Positions 25,242-32,856 of a DNA stretch of 64,000 nt are shown in pieces. Source of the DNA: Bacteroidota bacterium (lineage in GTDB: Bacteria > Bacteroidota > Ignavibacteria > Kapaibacteriales > UBA2268); the NCBI GenBank assembly GCA_029974985.1, contig JARKQC010000267.1, positions 1-64,000 of the forward strand. The letters are read 5' to 3'. Every line of letters begins with the position of its first letter. Position 1 is the stretch's first letter. Both the position numbers and the translations under genes were made by a program. The notes beneath the pieces are model-generated. The model saw nothing but the letters and a program-made list of their open reading frames with translations, did no database searches and was not told the DNA's origin.

Positions 25242-26732
25242 ATGAAAAAAATAATTATATTAGCAATATTGTGTGTGATGAATGCTATAAGTTTGAAAGC
25301 ATTGAATACTGCTCGTGTTACCCTAATCTTTGATAATAGTATGAGTGGAATAAACGAACGAGTTGATATCGTATATGATGATTTTAATTTATATAAACAA
25401 TTTACCGTAGATACTTTTCGCTTAAATGGTAATCAAGCCGAGCAAATTATAGATTTTAAAGCCAATGAAATGGGGTTTTATAATTTATTAATAGATGGTG
25501 AAGGGTATTTAGGTGGTTTCTTTGTTGGTAAAAATGATTGTGTAGCAGTCAAAGTATCATATAAAGAAGATGATGATAGTTATATTGATTCAACCATATT
25601 TAATACTAATATAACAGATGACTATTTTAGAAGTAAATTTGTATTAAGATTTAATTATGATAGAAACTATACTGATACTATCACATTTATTGAAAATTAT
25701 TTAGCTAAGTGCGATTCTTTATATGATTATAATGTTGCATTGGCAGAAAATGAATTATTTAATAAAATAAAACTAACAGATGAAGAGAAGCGATTTATAT
25801 TAGGATATTTATCCTATTCAAAGGCTGATCTATATGCACGCTTTCTTTTTTATAATTTTTATAATACGTTGTTAGGTAGTGATTTAGAACCTTCTGCTTT
25901 AGTAGAGAAATATGTAAATAAATTGTTTGAAGATAAGGAGTTAAATAATTTCGATTTTTATGATAGATTTTCTAAAAATCCCAGAGTAAGTAATTATGTT
26001 ACTATGGTTCGAAATATAATTGAAGTTAAGCTTAGAAAAAAGATTTATTCAGTTGATAAGAGCGACCCATTTTCATTTCATAAGGTAAAAATTGACTACT
26101 ATAAGAAAACGTTTAACAAAAACTTCACATCTTGTTTGATTTTTGAATATATTTATAGCAGTATAGATGGAGCTAATTCGTTAGAAGAATTATCAAATAT
26201 AGAAACACTTATTAAAAATAATAAGGAAAGCCTGATATACGAAGAGTATTATAATCGTTTGATGGAAAAAGTAAATATTGGTAAGGAGTTAAGAAGTTCT
26301 AAAGAATTTGGCAATTATATTTTATTAGATTCTCTTGGGATTGAGCATACTATTTCAGAATATAATGGTCATTATGTCTATCTTTGCTTGTGGGCAACTT
26401 GGTGTTCAGCTTGTCATCAATATTTTCCTTACTTAGAAGATTTATACCAAAAATATAAGAATACTGATTTAAAAATTGTGAATCTTGCTATTGATAAAAT
26501 GCCAATAGAAAAAATAATTAGGCATTTAGATAAATACAATTTGTCTTTCGACCAGTTAGTTTATAAAGGGAACTTTTATAGTCCACTATGCAAAGATTTA
26601 AGTATAAATTCATTACCTCATTATTTGATCCTCGATAAAGAGGGTAAAATAATAAATCCCGTGGCACCATTCCCCGTACAAGAAAAATCACTAAAAAGAG
26701 AATTTGAAAAACTTGGTATTAAGATAGATTAG
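25242..26732 (+). CDS. Exported thioredoxin-domain protein (TlpA/ResA-like)
   Basis: 496 residues. Signal peptide 1-20. A ~330-residue N-terminal region has no recognised fold apart from an early beta-rich section; the middle is helical. From about 345 a TlpA-like thioredoxin domain follows: LLDSLGIEHTISEYNGHYVYLCLWATWCSACHQ with the redox pair Cys388/Cys391, and the cis-proline loop NSLPHYLILDKEGKI. Such Bacteroidota proteins sit in the periplasm and reduce or oxidise disulfides. Its place directly after two secreted cysteine-rich proteins makes them candidate substrates (inference). A truncated copy of its 5' end lies at 28320. Confidence 0.85.
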   Translation: MKKIIILAILCVMNAISLKALNTARVTLIFDNSMSGINERVDIVYDDFNLYKQFTVDTFRLNGNQAEQIIDFKANEMGFYNLLIDGEGYLGGFFVGKNDCVAVKVSYKEDDDSYIDSTIFNTNITDDYFRSKFVLRFNYDRNYTDTITFIENYLAKCDSLYDYNVALAENELFNKIKLTDEEKRFILGYLSYSKADLYARFLFYNFYNTLLGSDLEPSALVEKYVNKLFEDKELNNFDFYDRFSKNPRVSNYVTMVRNIIEVKLRKKIYSVDKSDPFSFHKVKIDYYKKTFNKNFTSCLIFEYIYSSIDGANSLEELSNIETLIKNNKESLIYEEYYNRLMEKVNIGKELRSSKEFGNYILLDSLGIEHTISEYNGHYVYLCLWATWCSACHQYFPYLEDLYQKYKNTDLKIVNLAIDKMPIEKIIRHLDKYNLSFDQLVYKGNFYSPLCKDLSINSLPHYLILDKEGKIINPVAPFPVQEKSLKREFEKLGIKID

Positions 26733-26859
26733 TTGAATGCTTATTTATATATTTTTTATTGTTTGATTTAGTTAAGATATAATGAAAAGTTAAGATTAAT
26801 AAAAGGGGTGGGGCTTTTAATTAAGTTGAGTATTTCTCAATCATCTATAATTATAACAA

Positions 26860-27699
26860 ATGCTTATTAAGAAATTTAAATATTGTTTAGTAGTTTTTAT
26901 AATGATATTTTACAGATTAGAATGTTCATCAGATTTGTCCATTACTCTTTCACAAGCATATAATAATGATTATGCGAGTGGTGAGCGAAGTTCCTTAGAT
27001 ATGAGTGTTATTTATAGTCTTAAGGAGCAGATTTTACTGTATGGCTTTGATATAAATATAAATTCCAAAATTAGTATTGGTGGTAGATACGAAGATGGTA
27101 CTAAAGTGATGATGTCGCAAATAGTGCCTACTGATAATGAAATCTTTGGAGAGTTAGTATTCAAGTATCCGGTAGGTTGGCTATTAGACCCATATATTTC
27201 TTTTAATACTCGAACGCAAGTTACAGAATCAATTAATATTTTCAATAATACCAAAACGGTAAGTGGCAAGATGAGGGATCCTATTACAACACAAGAGTCC
27301 TTTGGATTTGCTTATAACTTAAAAGATAGTACCTTTAAAAATGATATAAGATTAGGTATTTCACTAATGCAAATTAGAGCAGATAGATATACTCAAATGA
27401 CAGATGACCCATTTACACCTTATATTAGGGAGAAATATAAAGTTAAAACAGGTATTGATATTAATAATACTTTTAATTATAAAATTGATGCGGCTACGAG
27501 TTTCTCTTCGAGGTTGGCATTATTTGGCGATTTTGAGGATCTTAACATTTGGCTTATAAGATTTGAAAATGATTTGAATATGAAAATTTGGGATTTTTTT
27601 GGAATACTTATACGTATGAATTTTCTTTATGATCATAATCAGTTAAGCAAACTACAAATACAGCAAAGTTTTAGAGTAGGAGTTTTAACAAGGTTTTAG
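26860..27699 (+). CDS. Putative outer-membrane beta-barrel protein
   Basis: 279 residues with an N-terminal hydrophobic signal (YCLVVFIMIFYRLECSS). The remainder alternates short amphipathic strands with turns (GFDININSKISIGGRYEDG, WLLDPYISFNTRTQV, FRFENDLNMKI-type stretches) and ends in Phe (FRVGVLTRF), all typical of outer-membrane barrels. The layout resembles DUF3078-type proteins of Bacteroidota but I cannot confirm that family. It lies 127 bp after the thioredoxin-domain gene on the same strand and is probably part of the same accessory cluster. Confidence 0.6.
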   Translation: MLIKKFKYCLVVFIMIFYRLECSSDLSITLSQAYNNDYASGERSSLDMSVIYSLKEQILLYGFDININSKISIGGRYEDGTKVMMSQIVPTDNEIFGELVFKYPVGWLLDPYISFNTRTQVTESINIFNNTKTVSGKMRDPITTQESFGFAYNLKDSTFKNDIRLGISLMQIRADRYTQMTDDPFTPYIREKYKVKTGIDINNTFNYKIDAATSFSSRLALFGDFEDLNIWLIRFENDLNMKIWDFFGILIRMNFLYDHNQLSKLQIQQSFRVGVLTRF

Positions 27700-27705
27700 A
27701 AAATT

Positions 27706-27737
27706 TTTGCGACTTTACTTATTAATTACTATTTTTG
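27706..27737 (+). promoter_or_regulatory. Consensus promoter of the small sigma factor gene
   Basis: -33 TTTG (27706-27709), 20 nt, -7 TATTTTTG (27730-27737), exact match to the Bacteroidota consensus, with a ~25-nt leader before the ATG at 27769. Confidence 0.7.
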
Positions 27738-27768
27738 TTGAAATGCACATTTGGTTTACAGGTAAGAA

Positions 27769-28206
27769 ATGAATTATAAAAATTTAAGATATACGCCTGA
27801 GCTTGAAGATGCTGTTCAAGAAGCAGAATTAATTTATTTAGAGAAAGGGTTAGAATTAGAATTCGCTGATAAGTCAAGATGGATTTCTGCAACTGCAAAG
27901 AATTTAATGAAGAATTACGATAGAAAAAATAGTCATTATATTTTTCTTGATTTTAATGATACTGAGGATTCTGAGTTTAATTTAATTGATATTTTATATT
28001 TTAATGATTATGATATAGAAAATAAAGTTACTTTTCAACAGCTATTGGAATTATTGGAACCGCTAGATGTGAGTATTTTGACACTATATTTAGATGGTTT
28101 TACACATAATGAAATTGCCAATAATTTAGAAATAAGTATAAATACTTCCAGACAAAGAATTAGTAGGATAATAAGAAATCTTAAAGAAACAATAATCAAA
28201 AGGTGA
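27769..28206 (+). CDS. Small sigma-70-family (ECF-like) RNA polymerase sigma factor
   Basis: 145 residues. A short region 2-like part is seen (SRWISATAKNLMKNYDRKNSH, the core- and -10-binding helix), then an acidic linker, then a clear region 4 helix-turn-helix (LDVSILTLYLDGFTHNEIANNLEISINTSRQRISRIIRNLKE). It is shorter than typical ECF factors because the start of region 2 is abbreviated, so the protein may be a compact variant. It has its own housekeeping promoter. No anti-sigma gene is adjacent. Given its place inside the envelope cluster, it may control these genes (inference). Confidence 0.75.
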   Translation: MNYKNLRYTPELEDAVQEAELIYLEKGLELEFADKSRWISATAKNLMKNYDRKNSHYIFLDFNDTEDSEFNLIDILYFNDYDIENKVTFQQLLELLEPLDVSILTLYLDGFTHNEIANNLEISINTSRQRISRIIRNLKETIIKR

Positions 28207-28319
28207 GCCAGTCCATTCTCCTAAACGCTTATCTACAGAATTAGGAATATAAGAAAAAGATAGTTTCAATTTAATTGAAATTTATTTAGAAAATGCCTGA
28301 AATTATAGAGGATACAGAA

Positions 28320-28574
28320 ATGAAAAAAATAATCATATTAGCAATCTTGTGCGTGATGAACGCTATAAGTTTGCAGGCTTTAAATACTGCTCGGCTTACC
28401 CTAATATATGATGATAATATGAAAGAAATAGAAGGACGAGTAGATATAGATTATTATAATTTTCTATTAAATCAGCGTTCAATAGTAGATACTTTTCACT
28501 TAAAAGGCAGTCAAGCTGAGCAAATTGTAGATTTTGAATTCGCTATAGCCATTTGTACACTTGCTATCAATTGA
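28320..28574 (+). pseudogene. Truncated copy of the thioredoxin-domain protein gene (N-terminal 70 codons only)
   Basis: 84 codons from the ATG at 28320. The first ~73 residues match the N-terminus of the gene at 25242 almost word for word (MKKIIILAILCVMNAISL, LNTAR-TLI, VDTF-L-G-QAEQI-DF) and then end in 11 unrelated residues and a stop. The ~60 bp upstream also match (AGTTTCAATTTAAT), so the duplicated block included the leader. The middle and the thioredoxin domain are absent. It is a remnant of duplication or recombination; a functional short exported peptide is possible but unsupported. Confidence 0.7.
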
Positions 28575-28695
28575 GAATCTTTGAAATTCCTTTTTCTCGG
28601 ATTCGTCCACATATAAAAAAAATAAGTGTAAATTTTTAAATATTTACACTTCTAAAATATTTTTTGAAATTATCGCAACTAAATTTTGTGTTATA

Positions 28696-28722
28696 GCCCT
28701 ACCCCAAAGGGCTTTTTATTTT
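28696..28722 (+). terminator. Rho-independent terminator closing the accessory cluster
   Basis: AGCCCT (28696-28701), 7-nt loop, AGGGCT (28709-28714), then TTTTATTTT. It would stop plus-strand transcripts from the sigma factor gene and truncated copy. Confidence 0.75.
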
Positions 28723-28837
28723 GCAAATAATTATTTAGTTTATATTCCAACTTATTGTGATATTACAAAAAATAACAAAATTGAGCAATTGATACATTAC
28801 TTTACAAGTTAAACTAAATATTATTTTTATTTTATAT

Positions 28838-28868
28838 TTTGTTATTTATATTTTAATTATTAATTTTG
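28838..28868 (+). promoter_or_regulatory. Consensus promoter of the TPR membrane protein gene
   Basis: -33 TTTG (28838-28841), 19 nt, -7 TAATTTTG (28861-28868). The leader to the ATG at 28994 is about 118 nt and can form an AAGTTTGT/ACAAACTT hairpin. Confidence 0.55.
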
Positions 28869-28993
28869 TAAATCATTTATTGAGGGTGCATAGATAAATG
28901 AGATAAGTTTGTTTAAAAAAATTATTTAGCATCACAAACTTAATCTATTAATTTTCGATTTTTATAGCATATTTTAATAGGCAATACTTAAAT

Positions 28994-30436
28994 ATGAAAA
29001 AAGTTGTATCTCTCTTTTGTTTTATTTTTGCTCTGCAAATTGTTTATTCGCAAAATACAAATTTCGCAAGAGATAGCTTATATAAAGTATTGCAAAATGC
29101 AAATAATCCTTCCGAACAGATAAATGCTTGGATTGATATTGGTGAGAATTATGGACATGCTGGGCAGACAGATAGCCTCAGATATGTGAACGAGCAAATC
29201 CTCAAAATAGCAACCACTACGCATCAAGATTCTTTACTTGCTAAAGTATATATACAATTAGGATTTTACTTCGGAAGTATTAGTGATGATAAATTAGCAT
29301 TAGAATATCAATTTAAAAGTTTAGAGCTTGCAGAAGAAACCAAAAATAGTGATGCAATTTGGATTGCATCTAAGGAAATCGGATTTACTTACAAACGTTT
29401 AAAAAATTATAGCCAAGCATTACGATATTTACGTAAGTCTATTGATTACCTTAATGAGGTTTCATTATATAAATCTGTTGCAAAAAATAGAACTTATACC
29501 AATATTGCAGAAGTATTTGTAGGGTTAAAGCAAACAGATTCTGCACTACATTATGTGCAATTAAGTAATGAACATACCTCAAAAGAATTAGATGCTTACG
29601 GCTATGCGAGAGTATTATATATTTTTGCAACAGTATATAAATCAACTGGTGATTTTGATATTGCCGAGAGTTATTATAAAAAATGTATTGCTTTTAGTGA
29701 TTCAAGTGATATATATTACCCATATATCACAGCCACTACTGAATATGGACGGCATTTGTATGATAATAAACAATTTTATTTGTCTCTTGAATATGCTTTA
29801 AATGCTTTTAATAAAGCGTTGTTAGCAGAAAATAAGTTAGAAGTAATTAACACATCCGCATTACTTCGTAAAGTGTATTTTGCTATTGGTCAAAAAGATA
29901 GTGCAAATTTTTATGCTGATTTGAAAGATGCATATAGCGATAGTGTATTTAACGAGCAACAAATTAGCCAAATACAAAACATTTCTTTAAGCCAATTTAT
30001 TAAAGAACATATAGAAAAAGATAAAATTTTAGAAGAGAAACGACAACATAGACTAAATTTACAATATACATTAATAGCGGCTGGTATTATTGTTTTATTT
30101 ACTTTATATTTGCTGCTAAGCCGTAGTTTTATAACAAGCTCTAAACTAATTGAGTTTTTTGGTGTTATTACTTTATTAATTGTATTTGAATTTTTAAATT
30201 TATTGCTACATCCTTTTTTAGAAAAAATTACAAATCATTCACCACTATTAATGTTATTTGGTTTAGTTTGTATTGCAGCATTACTCGTTCCATTACATCA
30301 TAAAATAGAAAAATGGACAACTATGAAACTTGTAAAGAAAAATAGAGAAATTAGATTAGCTATTGCAAAGAAAACTATCCAAAAATTAGAAATAAACGAT
30401 GTTGAGGAAAATAATTCAAAAAGTGTAAATCTTTAA
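28994..30436 (+). CDS. Exported TPR protein with three C-terminal membrane segments
   Basis: 480 residues. A signal peptide (ending VYSQ) is followed by about seven TPR-like helix pairs (ALEYQFKSLELAEETKN, ALRYLRKSIDYLNE, IAESYYKKCIAFSDS, YLSLEYALNAFNKAL) up to ~330, then a charged helix and three hydrophobic spans (YTLIAAGIIVLFTLYLLL, FGVITLLIVFEFLNLLL, LLMLFGLVCIAALLVPL), ending in a basic coiled tail. The layout is like the sensor part of Bacteroidota TPR histidine kinases or LuxR regulators, but no kinase or DNA-binding domain follows. A periplasmic protein-interaction or sensing role is inferred. It is convergent with the helicase gene, 9 bp away. Confidence 0.7.
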   Translation: MKKVVSLFCFIFALQIVYSQNTNFARDSLYKVLQNANNPSEQINAWIDIGENYGHAGQTDSLRYVNEQILKIATTTHQDSLLAKVYIQLGFYFGSISDDKLALEYQFKSLELAEETKNSDAIWIASKEIGFTYKRLKNYSQALRYLRKSIDYLNEVSLYKSVAKNRTYTNIAEVFVGLKQTDSALHYVQLSNEHTSKELDAYGYARVLYIFATVYKSTGDFDIAESYYKKCIAFSDSSDIYYPYITATTEYGRHLYDNKQFYLSLEYALNAFNKALLAENKLEVINTSALLRKVYFAIGQKDSANFYADLKDAYSDSVFNEQQISQIQNISLSQFIKEHIEKDKILEEKRQHRLNLQYTLIAAGIIVLFTLYLLLSRSFITSSKLIEFFGVITLLIVFEFLNLLLHPFLEKITNHSPLLMLFGLVCIAALLVPLHHKIEKWTTMKLVKKNREIRLAIAKKTIQKLEINDVEENNSKSVNL

Positions 30437-30445
30437 TTTATTTCT

Positions 30446-31807
30446 TTATTTTAATAAATGAAATTTTGAAAAACTTATAACATTTGGGTCGGTTTTTATA
30501 GCATTTCGTCTAATTATAGATTTTAAATATAATCCTTCTAGACTTTTACATCTACTTAATGCAACGTAAACTTGTCCGGGGGAAAAGGAATCAGTAATAT
30601 CAGCAATTATATTGTCGAATGTCAAGCCTTGACATTTATGCACGGTAACAGACCACGCAAGTTTTATTGGAAACTGACTAAAATCTCCAATTGATGTTTC
30701 TTCAATTTTCTTATTTTTTGAATCCCAAGAATAAACAATATTATTCCAAGTATATCTTTTTAATTCTACGAAATTCCCCTTACTTATTTCGATAATTATT
30801 TTATTTTTTTCAAATTTAATAATTTTTCCAATTTTTCCATTATAATATTTTTTATCGGGGTCGTTTCGGATAAACATTACTTGCGAGCCAACTTTTAGTT
30901 TTAATTCCCTATCTGTTGGTAATATAGAATCTGGAAAATCACCAGTAATATCAGCATTATATGTAATTAATTCAGAATTTAACTCGTCTAATTTTTTATT
31001 ATTTATATTATCAACAATTCTATTATGAGTAGCCACGACCACAATATCTAAATTCTCATTTTTGACAATCGAAGGAATAAATCTACTATTAAGTAGTTTC
31101 ATATCTTCATCATCAACTTGATTAGTTCTAATTTTATTTAATAATTCAATGAATTTTATGTCGTTTTGACGATAAATTTTATTTAACTCGATATAATATG
31201 GTCTATTTTGGTTTAATACGATTGAATCAAAAAAGAATGGTGTTTTATAATACTCTTTTAATATATCCCATTGATCTGATTTAACTATTGGTGGTAATTG
31301 AAAAGCATCACCAATTAATAATACTTGCACTCCTCCGAAAGGCTCATTTTCTTTTTCGCGAAATACACGCAGCAATTTATCAACAACATCAATCAAATCA
31401 CATCTTACCATAGAAACTTCGTCTATAATCAGTAATTCGAGTTCGTTTAATATTTGTTTTGTGCCTTTTCTATAACGAAAATTGTCAAAAATAGTTTGTT
31501 TATCTTCATCTTCGGGATTAAAACTTGTTCTTAATCTATAATCATTTGGAGTATAAACGCTTGGGGCTATTCTAAAAAAAGAGTGTATAGTTTGCCCACC
31601 TGCATTAAGTGCGGCAACACCAGTAGGTGCTAAAACAACAGTATTTTTCTTTGTAATTTTTTTGATATATTTTAAAAATGTTGTTTTGCCTGAGCCAGCT
31701 TTACCTGTTAAATAAATAATTTTTTCTGAAGAATTAACTAATTCAACAGCTCTAAAAAATTCCTCATTTTTTGGATCAATTTCAATATTATCAATTTTAA
31801 TTGGCAT
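30446..31807 (-). CDS. Pif1/RecD-like superfamily 1 DNA helicase
   Basis: 453 residues. Walker A GKAGSGKT (35-42), Walker B LLIIDEVSMVRCDL, the motif LLIGDAFQLPPIV, and C-terminal motifs KLAWSVTVHKCQGLTFDNI and GQVYVALSRCKSLEGLYL identify a bacterial Pif1-like helicase. These unwind DNA 5'-3' and help to resolve G-quadruplexes or R-loops. It begins 6 bp after purM and is probably cotranscribed with it. Length is near the minimal Pif1 core, without extra domains. Confidence 0.9.
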   Translation of the reverse strand: MPIKIDNIEIDPKNEEFFRAVELVNSSEKIIYLTGKAGSGKTTFLKYIKKITKKNTVVLAPTGVAALNAGGQTIHSFFRIAPSVYTPNDYRLRTSFNPEDEDKQTIFDNFRYRKGTKQILNELELLIIDEVSMVRCDLIDVVDKLLRVFREKENEPFGGVQVLLIGDAFQLPPIVKSDQWDILKEYYKTPFFFDSIVLNQNRPYYIELNKIYRQNDIKFIELLNKIRTNQVDDEDMKLLNSRFIPSIVKNENLDIVVVATHNRIVDNINNKKLDELNSELITYNADITGDFPDSILPTDRELKLKVGSQVMFIRNDPDKKYYNGKIGKIIKFEKNKIIIEISKGNFVELKRYTWNNIVYSWDSKNKKIEETSIGDFSQFPIKLAWSVTVHKCQGLTFDNIIADITDSFSPGQVYVALSRCKSLEGLYLKSIIRRNAIKTDPNVISFSKFHLLK

Positions 31808-31813
31808 TAATGA

Positions 31814-32803
31814 TTAAGCAATTTCACCCATAAATACGGGGTCATAGCTTTTAACAGCGTTGAATACACTATTTACATTATTTTTATTTGCAACAAGTAT
31901 CATTCCAATTCCAAGATTAAAGGCTTTTCGCATTTCATCAGTTGAAACATTTCCAACTTCTTGAATTAAATCAAATATTGGCAGTTGTTTCCACGAATTC
32001 CAATCAATTTTTAAAGATAATCCTTTGGGAACAATACGATTAGTATTGCCCACGATTCCGCCACCCGTGATATGAGAAATACCCGTTAATAATTGGCTTT
32101 CTACAAGTGGAAGAACTCCTTTTAAATAACTTAAATGAACTTTTAGAAGGCTCTCACCTACCGTTTCACCAAGAGAATCAACATAATCATCTACTTTAAA
32201 TTTACTAAATAATACTTTGCGAGCAAGTGAATATCCATTAGTATGCAATCCTGATGATTTAAGTCCAATTAGCATATCACCTTTTTGAATATTCGAGCCA
32301 TTAACAATATTTTTTTTATCTACAATACCGATAATCGTACCAGAAATATCATATTCACCGTCGTGATACATCGAAGGCATTTCAGCAGTTTCACCACCAA
32401 TTAAAGCACAATTATTTTCTTTACAAGATTTTACAAATCCACTTATTACATCAACAGCAACATCGGGATTTAGCACTCCTGTTGCGAAATAGTCGAGGAA
32501 AAAAAGTGGTTTAGCTCCGCAGCACAAAATATCATTAGTACAATGATTAACAAGACATTCCCCTATTGTGCTATGTTTATTCATTGCAAATGCTATTTTT
32601 AGTTTCGTACCAACTCCGTCAGTACTTGCTACTAATATTGGGTGTTCAAATTCTGGAAATTTAGCGTCATAAAAACCGCCAAAAAGCCCAATATTTGATA
32701 AAACATTTTTATTATGTGTTGATTTTACTAATGGTTTAATTCTATCAACAGTTTCATCGCCTGCTTCGATATTAACGCCAGAATCTTTATAAGATATACT
32801 CAT
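31814..32803 (-). CDS. purM: Phosphoribosylformylglycinamidine cyclo-ligase (AIR synthetase)
   Basis: 329 residues. It catalyses ATP-dependent closure of FGAM to AIR, a step of de novo purine synthesis. Visible signatures are the N-terminal YKDSGVNIEAGDE, STDGVGTKLKIA, NDILCCGAKPLFFLDYFA, GGETAEMPSMYHDGEYDISGT, SSGLHTNGYSLAR and HITGGGIVGN. A -7-like TACATTTG lies ~35 bp upstream (32845-32838). It leads a two-gene unit with the helicase. Confidence 0.96.
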   Translation of the reverse strand: MSISYKDSGVNIEAGDETVDRIKPLVKSTHNKNVLSNIGLFGGFYDAKFPEFEHPILVASTDGVGTKLKIAFAMNKHSTIGECLVNHCTNDILCCGAKPLFFLDYFATGVLNPDVAVDVISGFVKSCKENNCALIGGETAEMPSMYHDGEYDISGTIIGIVDKKNIVNGSNIQKGDMLIGLKSSGLHTNGYSLARKVLFSKFKVDDYVDSLGETVGESLLKVHLSYLKGVLPLVESQLLTGISHITGGGIVGNTNRIVPKGLSLKIDWNSWKQLPIFDLIQEVGNVSTDEMRKAFNLGIGMILVANKNNVNSVFNAVKSYDPVFMGEIA

Positions 32804-32856
32804 TTAATTTCTTTTTGAATTATTAATAAATAATATACAAATGTACAAAAAAAACA

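Larger units (their letters stand above)
28575..28993. other. Intergenic 0.42 kb: terminators and leader of the TPR gene
   Basis: No coding potential seen. It holds a hairpin AAGTGTAAAT/ATTTACACTT (28625-28652), a terminator (28696-28722), a consensus promoter (28838-28868) and an 8-bp hairpin AAGTTTGT/ACAAACTT (28905-28941) inside the ~120-nt leader of the next gene. Confidence 0.6.

Noticed and set aside
28293..28574. Start of the truncated copy at 28293
   Set aside because: Homology to the 25242 gene, including its upstream leader, begins at ATG 28320; the extra nine codons correspond to non-coding leader.
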